Below, piece after piece: positions 25,796 to 36,947 of a DNA stretch of 64,000 nt. Each line of letters starts with the position of its first letter. Within the stretch, counting starts at the first letter, position 1. The DNA is from Hydnum rufescens UP504. Lineage: Eukaryota > Basidiomycota > Agaricomycetes > Cantharellales > Hydnaceae. The position numbers and the translations under genes were made by a program. Where the stretch lies: assembly GCA_014904985.1 (NCBI GenBank), contig MU129120.1, positions 36,590-100,589 of the forward strand. The letters are read 5' to 3'. The notes beneath the pieces were generated by a model. That model was not told where the DNA came from and did no database searches. It was given only the letters and a program-made list of their open reading frames with translations.

Positions 25796-26517
25796 CTACA
25801 TAACGGAAGGGGAAGTAAAATATTCCATCAGTTCGGGTGCTTCCTGGAGAGGTGAGAAGAGACACCAAAGGCTGAGAAAGAGACGTACCGGGCGTATATA
25901 AGGTAGATTTAGAAGAGTGCCCAATATCGGCAATTGTCTTAGGAAAGTAAGTACGACGGGGAAAAAGTCTCTGCCAGATACCAGATTCCAGGGCAAATCA
26001 GGGAAAGCGACGGTCGACATCAAAAAAGCGCTCAGTAAGCATACAACGATAATATTCTCACCCAAATAAGTTCAGAAATCCAAATGTCTCGATGATCATT
26101 CCAAAGAAGGGCCATTTGAGAAAGACGAGCGATATCCCTCCAAGGAAACATATTGACCCGCGTAGTTTTTGTTTTCGAGCGAAAAATAAAAGGTCTTCGT
26201 CGGCCCAATGATAAGTGTCAAGCCCGAGATAAACAGGATCTAAGAGAACGTCGCATCGGGTGGCAGTTCCATTCGATACAAATCAACACAATCTCACAGC
26301 CCCATGACAAACAAAGAAGAGAAATCATTGCTGTGTCACTCACGTTCCCAAGAGCCAATAGACCGCCATCAAAGAACAAGAGAACCCCGAGAAGCATGAA
26401 GAAGGCACCGAAAGATGTAAGCGCAACGCCAATCTCTTGTTGAAAAAACAACTTGGCGTCAAGGAAAGTCAAAGGAAAGGGTAGCAAGGACGTACTTTGA
26501 CCGTCGGTGAGCCACAT
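25796..26517 (-). CDS. GOT1: Golgi vesicle-transport protein Got1, one frame break
   Basis: Exons on the minus strand give MWLTDGQ-KIGVALTSFG, FFMLLGVLLFFDGGLLALGN, ILFISGLTLIIGPTKTFYF, RGSICFLGGISLVFLKWPFF, GMIIETFGFLNLFG and DFFPVVLTFLRQLPILGTLL, which is the Got1/Golt1 family from end to end: four membrane helices in a protein of about 140 residues that helps ER-to-Golgi vesicle fusion. Introns have donors GTACGT, GTGAGT, GTGAGA and GTACGT. After TKTFYF the frame is wrong until RKQKLRGS; adding one base to the A5/T5 run at 26182-26186 restores TFYFFARKQKLRG, exactly as expected for the family. This is probably a sequencing or assembly error. The last exon (EAPELMEYFTSPSVM) is the least certain part, as the C-terminus of the family varies. 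Confidence 0.86.
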
Positions 26518-26638
26518 GCCTGCAGAATCTTAGCCCAAGTGTTTTCTGGGCGGACGGACGACACGTAGCTTTGCTCCCGTCGGCACGCGCCGGTCCAACG
26601 CGACTGTCGGCTCCCTAAACACGACTCTGCCCCTATTC

Positions 26639-28102
26639 ATGCAAAGTGCGAAACCCGATCCCGACCACACCTATGGTCCGTTACTGAGGTTTATACGGAG
26701 TTATGAATTACTTCAACTATAAACCAATTGAACTTTTCTTCCCCCAGAGGTCTGGAGACTCGGGACGAATCTGCACAACTCAAAGCTCTGCAACTTTTAA
26801 CCATCTCCCTCGGGTGAGCTTGCAACTTACGCACCCCGACTCTCGGCTCCATATTCAATATATTTGTATATACCGGCAGAGAGGAATCCACCGACCTCCA
26901 GAATCCTCAAATACAGCCCTTGTTGCCAGTTGTTGCGACTCTGCTGCAAAGTTCATCCCCCAAGGCCCGGGATGTCGCTGTCCAATTCCTAGAGGCCCTC
27001 TTATCTCGCCCAGAGTCCCGCAACGCAGTCTGGGCCCAAGCAAGGATCATGAAGAGGTCGGTTCTTCGCACAGTTGCCGATGTTGCTCTATCTCAATTAC
27101 TGGCAGTCTGATAGATATAGCAAAGTCAAATGTGTCGCCACAGATGAATTATCAAGTCGCGTTTTGCTTTTGGATCCTTTCCTTCGATCCCGAAATCGCC
27201 CGGGTGATAAGCAAGTACGTCTAGCGGGCCTCGCATTGGACGATCACTGATACCTCTCCATTCCAAGGAAATATGACATTGTGAATGTTCTGACAAAGGT
27301 CGCTAAAACTGCGGTCAAGGAAAAGGTTATTCGTGTCATTGTTGCCACATTTCGGGTACGGCATTTTCATTCTAGAACATGGCTTTCACCTAGACTGTGT
27401 GTGGGGTATTCAGAATCTGCTGGCCCACGCTCCACAAGAGAACTTGCCGTTTATGCTGGTCGCACAGCTCTTGCCGTTCATACGCAATCTCCTTTCGCGG
27501 AAATGGGCCGATGAGGAAATTCTTGAAGATCTACAATTTCTGCGAGACGAATTGACCAAAGGCTTTGAAAGTCTCTCGTGAGCCCGGGGTCTAGACAGCC
27601 GGTTCTTTTGATTTATTCCCCATATTCTCTGCAGAACATACGACGAGTATGTATCTGAGCTAGCCTCGGGACATCTTTCCTGGTCTCCGGTGCATGAGTC
27701 CGAATCATTTTGGAGGGAGAACGCCGCGAAGCTCAACGAGAATGATCACAAGCAACTTCGGTAGCTCTCCCCTTCATGGATCCTCCCTTCTATGATGTGC
27801 TTACACCATTATTTCAGTGTGCTGGTGCAACTCATTTTAGCCTCACAAGATCCTACGGTGCTGGCAGTAGCAGCCCACGATCTAGGAAAATATGTCAAAT
27901 ATTCTGAAAGCGGGAAAAGGTAAGGAGGTAATGGTGTTTGTTTAGTTGTGTTATTCACGCGTGAAGCGTTCTCAGGTTGATAACAGAGCTGGGTGGTAAG
28001 GCAAAGGTAATGGAGCTGATGGCACACGAAAACCCGGACGTGCGATTCCAGGCCCTTGTGACCGTTCAGCGACTAGTTTCCCATGCGTGGGCCGCACAAT
28101 AG
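26639..28102 (+). CDS. VMA13: V-type ATPase subunit H, N-terminus missing
   Basis: Exons give [42 protein letters not shown] (from 26880), [78 protein letters not shown] and finally [20 protein letters not shown] and [20 protein letters not shown] before the stop at 28102. This is the regulatory subunit H of the vacuolar proton pump, a HEAT/ARM-repeat protein that couples the V1 and Vo sectors. All introns (donors GTGAGC, GTCGGT, GTACGT, GTACGG, GTGAGC, GTAGCT and GTAAGG) are plausible and the frame is otherwise intact. The problem is the 5' end: family members have roughly 100 more residues before [20 protein letters not shown], but upstream of 26534 the frame is closed and the space is taken by the divergent GOT1 start at 26517. 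I use the first in-frame ATG (26639). Either the first exons are lost or misassembled, or this is a truncated copy. Confidence 0.85.
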
Positions 28103-28404
28103 TACAGTTTCACACCCGCCGATGTCTCAAGTTTGTGGACATTGCCTTGGTTTTTCGTCTCTCACTTGTTCTAATGTTCTTGACTCTTGCCTCGCTCCTT
28201 CAGCAGTCATATCGGCTACGAACGACCCAGAACGCAATGCATACAATGATCGATGTTTCTTTGCTTCGTCCCCTTACACTATGATAAATAATACACAGAA
28301 ATATTTTATGGTTCCTTCAACGTCGTTAATTCCGTGGGTTCCAGAAATCCAACTGCGGAAGCGATCCTACTGCACGACCCATCCTCACCTTTCGCCTACC
28401 CAAT

Positions 28405-28640
28405 ATGGTGGCCAGTTGACACCATTCATCCTGGGAGAAAAAAAAGGAAGTCCAGGGTCATATCATCCAGATACAATTGAAGGTGCAGAGTTCAACGAAA
28501 ACACATAGCTGGCGAGCTCGATGGGGAAAGAACATATCGCATGTAATTATCTCACCTGGTTGTCACTGGGTACCTTTGAAGAATCCAGGGCGCGGATTTC
28601 TGTGCTTTTCGATCGGGGATTCGCGCCAAATTCTTGTGAC
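28405..28640 (+). repeat. Dispersed repeat, copy 1 (partner at 35695-35905)
   Basis: The segment from CCAGTTGACACCATTCATCC through CATCCAGATACAATTGAAGG, GCTGGCGAGCTCG.TGGGGAAA and CCTTTGAAGAATCCAG recurs, diverged, at 35695-35905. Both are on the plus strand. The translated frame around TPFILGEKK and SYHPDTIEG matches TPFILRWKK and RHPDTTEG, so the repeat probably comes from an old coding sequence, perhaps of a transposon. Confidence 0.6.
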
Positions 28641-28691
28641 GCCCCAAAACTGGTGCAGTACTTTGGCCGGAGTGATCTGTGACGTGTTATA

Positions 28692-29574
28692 CTATTAGTT
28701 ATGGGGTACTTGCCGCGAAGTCAGAAAAAAAGCTCTTGCACAAGCTAGAGGGCTCAGATTGTGCTCAAACTTGGCAGAAAGATAGTAAATGATACTCTAC
28801 ACAGGCTCTAAAAATTAGGGAGGAATATATGCAGAATTGAGTGTGTTGGAAGGAATCCGCGTCAAGCAGTCATTTCGGCAATGGCAAGTTCGTGATATCG
28901 GGTAGTTGCCGCCATTCCTTCCCACCACTTGACACCAATAGAACCCCCGCCGTACCTTTATCTAGAGTATTTCTGAGCTCGGAGACATGAGCCAGAGGGG
29001 TGGTGGACCTAGATATATCACTATCTGGTCTATCATGTATTGTGCTTGTCCACACTCAATATAAAATCCCATTGAGCTCATATGGCTCCCAGCCATTGAG
29101 GTCTTGGCCCCAATTGAGGCCATTGATGAGGGAAGTGATAGGGGATTGATTATTTCTGGGATGGGATGGCAGGTGGCAGTAATTAGGCATGAGGTTGTTC
29201 TGGTGGCAAGCCCCTCACATGATCCTTCGGACATTTACAACCCCAATTCACCTCCAGTATGACTGGTATTTCATTTATGACTTGCTAGAAGGGTAGTCCA
29301 TAGCTCAAAGACAATATTTTCCCAGTGCAGTGGCTTGTTGACTTGCTAAAGCACTTCAAGTGATTCAAAACCATTAAATTCTCATCATTTTCAAGAATAA
29401 TGTACTGTAAAGAAGTGACAATTTCGTAATTTTTTGAGTTCTCTTTGCACAGAGCCCTAGGTATATGCTGCCTGCACCTAAGTGCCAGATATGGGCCGTG
29501 ACGGACGAGAATTGAAGGGGCTAGAGGGGTCGCGCCAATTACCCGATCACGGCAACGAACCCCATAACTAATAG
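28692..29574. mobile_element. Possible non-autonomous TIR DNA element, about 880 bp
   Basis: A perfect 16-bp inverted pair bounds the interval: CTATTAGTTATGGGGT at 28692-28707 and ACCCCATAACTAATAG at 29559-29574. TATA stands directly outside on both sides (28688-28691 and 29575-29578), compatible with a TA or TATA target duplication. Just inside the left end ACTTGCCGCGA matches the complement of the corresponding right-end sequence. No transposase is encoded. The right end is repeated once more downstream at 29898-29913. Confidence 0.5.
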
Positions 29575-29922
29575 TATAGCTCTAATTCAGCTCCAAAGTC
29601 CCTGGAATTTTGTCGATGACTTGCTAGAGGTGTGCCCCATAGTTTAACAACAACATTTCCCCGATCCAAGGGCTCCTTGACTTGCTAAAGCAATTATAGT
29701 GGTTCAAAACCACCAAATTTTCATCCGCTTCGAGGTTAATGTAATGGAAAGAAGCAACAATTCAATGATTTTTGGCACTCTTTTTGCGCAGAACCCTAGG
29801 TATATACCGCTTGCTCCTATGTACGAAATATGGGCCGCAATGGGGGAGAATTGAAGGGGCTAGAGGGGTCGCGGCAAGTACCCGATCGCGGCAACGAACC
29901 CCATAACTAATAGTAGTGTTTT
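29268..29922. repeat. Direct repeat, two copies of about 310 bp
   Basis: Copy 1 (about 29268-29578) and copy 2 (about 29612-29922) share GACTTGCTAGA, CTTGCTAAAGCA, GGTTCAAAACCA, CCCTAGGTATAT, AATATGGGCCG, GAGAATTGAAGGGGCTAGAG and GAACCCCATAACTAATAG. They differ by many substitutions, so the duplication is old. The copies contain the right end of the TIR element above. Confidence 0.78.
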
Positions 29923-31632
29923 TTGTGACTTGTGACCAAACCTATGATCGAGGCGTGGCTCGAGAGTGCTAGTTTGCAGTCCCCGAGCAACTCAAGAGCG
30001 GGCTTTCTATTATACTTATGCGCAAACAATTCAATTTTCCTCGAGGCGACTTGACAGCGCTGTGCTGTGCCTTGTTCAGACCACCGCCATACTCACCGCC
30101 TTCATTTGCGACCGCTTTCCTTCGCCGAGCTTCTTGTCCAGCGGTCTTCACAGAGTCCTTTAATCCCATTATAGCATCCTATGGCCCAGTGACCGCCCCG
30201 AAGATTCCAGTGAAACCACAATGTGGAGGATGAAAAATCCCCCCAGCAGGAATATCCTGATATATGGAGACACGCGCTTCTCGACTTTGACTCTTATTTA
30301 ATGGCCTTGTCAGTTCATTATCGTCCTTTAGCACCAATATAGCCCTGGTCTTAAACCGGAAACAGGTCTTCCAAGTCAAGTCCCCCTCGCGTCCCGGTAG
30401 GTCGTTATTTTTCTCAATACACATGTTGTGCAGACCATATCAAGACGGTGAAATAAATATATGAAGGCGAGCCGGGAAAAGATTAATATCTGTCCAGTGA
30501 ACCTCTCATTTACTCTGTCGATGCAGGAATGCAGACAAACGTTTGTGATATATGCATGTTCTGGCCGTTGTGTCGTTTTCCATACTCCAGATTCACCTGG
30601 TCTTTGCAGGAGTCAAGGGATTGGAAGGATGCTGGAATCCAATGACTGCCCCTTTTCGTGCACCTTGGGTTTTTCCTTTACTTGCCTGGGTTCACAGCCC
30701 ACAGGAGCGTCATTGCGACTTCTGTAACCTCTCCCTTCATTTACTCATCCCTAAATAGATGGCAAAGGCGTCGGATCTCCGAACAGCAAGGGGCTATGTA
30801 ACTCATTCTTTCCCTGGTTGGCTTCTGAGCGAGGGATGATTCCCCGAAAAGGCAAAAGGCTCACCATCGTTGTTCTTGGTGAGAATGGCATCGGAAGACT
30901 TGAGGTGATGGCCGTGAGACCATCTCGACGCACCTGAGTTCTGTGAATCGTTGACCGTGACGGGCGACGAAATCGCGAGGGTCTGGGCTTATGAGTCCCT
31001 TGATTGGTTTGAATTGATCAGCCGTGTTCAAAAAGGCATCATGCAAGCGCCCACGAAGAAGAGATAATTTCTGGTCTTCAAATGCCAAACGAAACCGATG
31101 GGGCTCGAATGGGGATGTGAATATCAACAAATCCAAATCTTAGTGATATCTTGGGAACAATCTCTCGAGGTAAGTTAAATCTTAGGCTTTATCTTTCTAA
31201 AGTCAAGGCCTAGGATTCCCTGATGATTTGAGTAGGGTTGTTATGCGTGTCCTGCCAATGATTAGTCTGGACCCCTTTGAATAGTCTCAAGCTAGGAAAC
31301 TGTATTGCTTACTAAGGCGCCAAATAAAATCACGTGATTTGAGAGGCTGAGAACATGTAAATGACTGGGATGAAGACCGAAAGTCTCGAATATTGGCCTA
31401 CACTAAAAAATCCAGAGCTGGTTCTTTACCGCCATTTTTCTGTCTCTATGGTTCGATTGGGTTACCCGTGAGAATCAGGTGATTTATTCGGGACTGGCTG
31501 GTTCCTGCCTAGTTATGAAATTTCCCGATGCTCTCTGGTCTCGTGGTTTCGGCGCCCTCTCTCCACAAGTGAATATAAATTATCAATAATGAGCGCTCTG
31601 ACTCTGTCGAATCCTCCGCATTTCTGATCGCA
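29923..31632. other. No secure gene
   Basis: Only weak frames. On the minus strand about 31136-30870 an open segment (MDLLIFTSPFEPHRFRLAFE and FVARHGQRF) has a protein-like composition but no family I know. The rest appears non-coding. Confidence 0.35.
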
Positions 31633-32556
31633 ATGGCAAACGGGAACAGAACGACACCCACCGTTGACGCTCGCTCTTTTGTTGCTATGGCAAAATACAA
31701 GCGTCCACCCATCTCGTGGGTTCCAGAATTCTATGAGGAGATTACCTCTCTGAAGTCTCCGTAAGTCATCCTGTTGAATACGTGCAGCGGCATAATAACG
31801 GAGACTTTTGGCAGCCTGCGTGCATTTTTATCAGGGGATGTCCGAGACATCAAGTGCTGCAAAGACAGCGGGGGGGTTGGCATAGTCTTCATGTCCTTGC
31901 ATTCCATGAAGCTGAATGAACTTCCAGTCCCACTATCTGCTCATGTGTGTCTACATGCAGAACCAGGGGGTGCCAATTGTCTGGTTGCGGACGGAGAAGC
32001 AGTTCAATGTGTCGGGTACAATCCAATTCTCCACCGACCGCTCCAGGCTCGGGCAACCATACGACCATGACATCATGGCCATCACATTTGCTACCCTGGA
32101 TTTTCGTCACGTCGCAGACCTTCTCAACAATGTAAGCACGACTAGGATTGGCTCTCTGTCGTATGCTAGCGTTGTCAGTGGAATGCTTCATGGATGCTTC
32201 GGGGGATCTTGGATCGAATGGCCTCGATCAAACTGGCTCAAGAACACCTTCGATTTTCTCGCAAGGGACGCGGCTGATATAGAAACTGTGCAGGGCAAAT
32301 TTGCATTCCAGTACCCTGACGCAAAAAAGATCTCACTCATGGACCAGGAGACATGGAAAAACAAGGACTATTCTCTGTCCCAACCACCGAGCTCAAAACA
32401 GGATGATCGCAAGGGTGTTGATTCAAACCTAGCAGGTACGAAAGAGAAAATAGCACAATTGGCTCACCACCGACCTTATCAGACGAACATCTCCAAGGAC
32501 ACCGCCCAATGCAGTCACCCAATGTGAATACTGCAGTCCCTGCTGTTGCGACTGAT
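31633..32556 (+). CDS. Hypothetical protein, runs into the assembly gap
   Basis: ATG at 31633 begins MANGNRTTPTVDARSFVAMA and reaches SWVPEFYEEITSLKSP before a GTAAGT donor near 31761; an acceptor near 31815 continues LRAFLSGDVRDIKCC. A second open segment, NQGVPIVWLRTEKQFNVSG to DHDIMAITFATLDFRHVADL and LARDAADIETVQGKFAFQYP, runs to the gap at 32557. A small intron is needed to join the frames. I recognise no family. The 3' end is missing in the N run. Confidence 0.4.
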
Positions 32557-33161
32557 NNNNNNNNNNNNNNNNNNNNNNNNNNNNNNNNNNNNNNNNNNNN
32601 NNNNNNNNNNNNNNNNNNNNNNNNNNNNNNNNNNNNNNNNNNNNNNNNNNNNNNNNNNNNNNNNNNNNNNNNNNNNNNNNNNNNNNNNNNNNNNNNNNNN
32701 NNNNNNNNNNNNNNNNNNNNNNNNNNNNNNNNNNNNNNNNNNNNNNNNNNNNNNNNNNNNNNNNNNNNNNNNNNNNNNNNNNNNNNNNNNNNNNNNNNNN
32801 NNNNNNNNNNNNNNNNNNNNNNNNNNNNNNNNNNNNNNNNNNNNNNNNNNNNNNNNNNNNNNNNNNNNNNNNNNNNNNNNNNNNNNNNNNNNNNNNNNNN
32901 NNNNNNNNNNNNNNNNNNNNNNNNNNNNNNNNNNNNNNNNNNNNNNNNNNNNNNNNNNNNNNNNNNNNNNNNNNNNNNNNNNNNNNNNNNNNNNNNNNNN
33001 NNNNNNNNNNNNNNNNNNNNNNNNNNNNNNNNNNNNNNNNNNNNNNNNNNNNNNNNNNNNNNNNNNNNNNNNNNNNNNNNNNNNNNNNNNNNNNNNNNNN
33101 NNNNNNNNNNNNNNNNNNNNNNNNNNNNNNNNNNNNNNNNNNNNNNNNNNNNNNNNNNNNN
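32557..33161. other. Assembly gap (605 N)
   Basis: An uninterrupted run of N. Its true length may be arbitrary. It cuts off the 3' part of the hypothetical gene on its left. Confidence 0.99.
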
Positions 33162-34450
33162 AAAGTATGAGTAATCTCTTTTCAACTGATATCTCTCGGA
33201 GTGTATGCTGTTAACACCAAGCCGTATGTATCGCCCTCTATACAAGGTGCTTGAATCTTCGTATACAGTAATAGTCATCAGTCACACAGTACCACCAGGT
33301 ATATTTTTAATGCGGACAGTTACACTATAGATTCTCCGTGTCACGATTAGGCTGCTGCATCTGCTTATCGAGAATTGCGGGTATGGGCCCAATTGGCAGC
33401 ACTGAGAACGTGGTAGCGCATATTACGGTCATACTGAAGAACTTCTGAAGAGGCTGGTATCGTTTCAATCTCGTACTTCACAGGTAATGTGTGGGTTTCT
33501 AGCGAAATCCAGAATGTCGAAATCTGAGTGAAGATTATCGTGCGTTTACATTGATATGCGTTTCATCCGATATCTGGGGTGCATACCCCTGAGCGCAAAT
33601 CTATTACTTGTGCCGAATGTTGTGCTGAGGATTACAATACGCGTAACATGAACAACAAGCATCGATTTTACACATACGGTGATACTTAAAGGGTTATAGT
33701 TGAATGAAGCAGAGCGTGGTCCTTTGCGAATAGAATATGATATTATGCTCAGCGGACGTCTGATTGGAATGGAGAAGGAAGATGCGACTATGATCTGATG
33801 ATTTTGGACCTCGTCACTATATTCTCAGCATGGTGGCCATACGTGGCTTCCATCGATCGATCTGAACTTTCGCTGGTGTCATCTCGATTTCTTTTGGCTC
33901 CCGAACTTTAATAGATCGAGGAAAGAATATAATCATGTGCATAACGACATTATAGCGTATAATTATAGCATATCATCACTTTAATTAACGAGGTGTCGCA
34001 ATTCCATGTCTTTCCAGGGTGAGCTGTCGTTATGTTATCTCATAATCGATATCCTTACGTATCGACTCTAGATCTTGTTTGACCAGGAGCCTACTACCAA
34101 CTGTCCAAGAGGCATCCCTTATAACGTGCTAATATCGAATCATGAGCCTCCCTTTGAACCATCCAACCAGGAATTCGCTATTCTTCAGTTTTCGCGAATC
34201 TTGAAGCGCTGCTGGATCACGACCGATTCAACATCGGCTACCAATCTGTGAACTTATATCATCGACACCATTAAAGGCACTCCCTGATACTAGTACCTAT
34301 TCGAACAAACTATTGGGCCTCCACCAAAGATGGTGTATGTTATCTTAATCCGGATAGATCACTACTCCTGGACTGATGCACCCCAATATATTAAATTGGT
34401 TTTACAGGGAGAGCGTGTTCGACTTATGTGCCTTCCTGGCGTTGAACAAG
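33162..34450. other. AT-rich stretch, nothing recognised
   Basis: Stop codons are frequent in all frames and no repeat unit is obvious. It may be decayed transposon sequence or intergenic DNA. Confidence 0.45.
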
Positions 34451-36230
34451 GAAAGTTGATGGGGTTGATGACGATGGACTGAGCATGGTGGTGGATTCTT
34501 CGAGCTCATTCCACCGGGTCCCAATCTATCAGCGCTATCGCTGGAAATTGATGGATAACGAGGGTTTCGACGGTGCGTTGTGCTTTACTCTCTAACAGAA
34601 GTAGAAGCTGACAGGGTATTAGTAGACTCGGAGGATGGTTCCGAAACACCCTCTCTCTCAGGGAAGGATGCGTCATCATCGAAGAGCCCTCCCTATGTCT
34701 CAAAATGGACGGATTACTCTGTGAAGTTTCGCCTCCCCTCCTCGTCGATGGTGTCCTACAAGTCCTATCACGAGGCTTCTTCGCAAGCGGTATAATGGAC
34801 ACCAGAATGGGAATTGATACCTCAGCTTTTAATGCGCTTATTGGAGTGGGCCGTGACCCCTGGAAGTCGAGTCGAGTCGGTGATACTAGCCACAATCTCA
34901 ATCTCCTCTCCTATGACCAGCCGTCATCTTCTGATTTATTCATGGGAATCATGTCGTATATGTATGTATGCGGCTACGACTGTATAGTGTGTTGATTCCA
35001 GACCCATGTATGTGGAAGACTTTCTTGAAGGACAGGATGTCACACAGGCATTACACTTGGATAAATGTAGCATTTACGCTCCTGCGGGGAGATTAATGCG
35101 AGGACTCAAGGACGCGGAACCGAAAACTTCGGAACTTTGAACGAAGCAAGAATCTCGAGGAGGGTGCGAAAAAATCAGCGATACAAAGTAGACATACTCG
35201 GCGGCTTCTTTAGTCAACTTGCGCACACTCCGCACAGAGAGATTTACGTGCTGTCTGTGGACCCCTTCGGGCCGCTGAGGATACAGAAAACACAACTGGC
35301 ATTAAAGGAACGCGAGTGGGACACCAACCGTTCTCCCCCCCACCCGCCTGTGTGGCCTGAGTCTAGGATCGATTGATTACTTTGTGTCCGATCATACTTG
35401 ACGGTCATCTCCCTAATCTATCCCTACTCTATCAATCAGGACCCAAGGGGAGAGCACTCATAAAACGCTTCCTGACAGCCCAGATACGCCGAAATCGCTA
35501 CGGGACTATTTCGCTGTTCCACAGGAGCGATTCGCCCCGTTGTTTTTGATTCTCGACACCAGAGTATGAATCACCCCCCTCGAACCTGTGAGGGCCAGTG
35601 CACCACTGCCCGTAGAGGTTGTCAAGAATTTATCAAGACCGAGCGGAGAGAAATAAACAGAGGTGGAGATGGTGAAGGCAAAATAATCTCTGGGCCAGTC
35701 GACGCCATTCATCCTGAGGTGGAAGAAAAGAGGAGATCCAGTGTCACGTCATCCAGATACAACTGAAGGTAGGGTTCATAGAAAAGATGTAGCTGATGAG
35801 CTCGTAGGGAAAAGAATATGTTCCATGCAATCATGTATGTCCCCCGGTTGTGCGCACCTTTGAAGAATCCAGATCCTATGTCGACCGGAGGTTCGCGCAA
35901 GCAGTTGGTGTGACCGGCAGGTTTTGTGAGGGACTGGATCCGGTTGTATCCGAGTTCACTCGATCTCGTCTAGAGAGCGTTCAAGACTGTCGGCGGTAGC
36001 AAGGTGACTGTCCGGAAAAGCTCTATTCGAGGGGGGACTAGAAAAGATGACATGAGTAATCCTATTGCTACCTAATATACTGAGACTGGTTGTTACATAA
36101 TATGATTATGTAATGTGAGAGGGGCGGTATCGACCGATATCCTCTCAGTTGCCCTCCCAGGGTACATTGCATGGGTCCTGGAACCATGGGTGTTGTGAGT
36201 CAGGATAGGAGGGTAGGCTATGAGTAATTA
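34451..36230 (+). pseudogene. Coding-like remnants of unknown origin
   Basis: Several plus-strand segments look protein-like in shifting frames: CLKMDGLLCEVSPPLLVDG and LQVLSRGFFASGIMDTRMG (34690-34820), SAASLVNLRTLRTERFT-like text (35200-35250) and SLRDYFAVPQERFAPLFLIL (35490-35560). The last is followed by the dispersed repeat shared with 28405-28640. Frames are interrupted too often for a working gene. Origin unknown. Confidence 0.28.
35695..35905 (+). repeat. Dispersed repeat, copy 2
   Basis: Diverged copy of 28405-28640, same strand, with CGCCATTCATCCTGAGG, CATCCAGATACAACTGAAGG, GCTCGTAGGGAAAAGAATAT and CCTTTGAAGAATCCAG in the same order. Confidence 0.6.
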
Positions 36231-36235
36231 CATTT

Positions 36236-36470
36236 TTATTCAGTTGTGGCCGGGGCTTCTGCCTCACCGGCTGTCATATTGGCATCTTTGTATTCCGCAA
36301 AGGCATTGAGGTCAATATAATCGGAATCTGGCTGGGTGGCACTTTCGGACACAGCAGTGTTGGCAGCATCTTGTGGGGATGTGGCAGGAACTGATATAGG
36401 GGCTGCTGGTGCAGCAGGACCTGGGCCTGTGGGCATACTGGGGCCAGCAGGGCTACTGCCAAGGGCAGGC
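36236..36470 (-). CDS. Low-complexity Pro/Ala-rich open frame cut by the first element
   Basis: The minus strand is open from the element boundary to a stop at 36236 and encodes PAGPSMPTGPGPAAPAAP, then an acidic part with DSDYIDLNAFAEYKD. The frame runs without a stop out of the element terminus, so the original upstream part is presumably displaced by the insertion. It could be the end of a retrotransposon or host protein; no family is recognised. Confidence 0.3.
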
Positions 36471-36947
36471 TGGTCAGTCACATAGGGGACCTAATTTAGG
36501 TACCACTTTCGGGGCAGAAAATGGTACCTAATAGGTCCCCCAGACCTTACGGCCGAAATCAGGCTATTCCAATTCAGTTTTTGGGCCATCTATCGGCCAA
36601 TCCATGGCTGTGCCAGATTATATATTTATTTACTATTATTTGTTTGCTATTTATTATTATTATTACTATTATTATATACATATTATACTATATACATATT
36701 ATCCCCCCCCCCCCGGGGTCTGCCACTACAGGGGGGGATGGTTTATTGCGGGTCATGCGCCCGCATATACCCACCATACCCTCTGCAGCAAGTGCAGTCG
36801 GGGGCCGGTTCCTTTTGGGCACTCCCTTGAGGGGTCGGTCTTCATTTGTGGGGGTCTTCATTTGTGGGGGTTCGTTCGTAATTATTGTTCGCCACGTCTC
36901 GTTCAGCCAGTTCTCCTTGGGGGCTCACGGGGATTCTGGTTCAGGAT

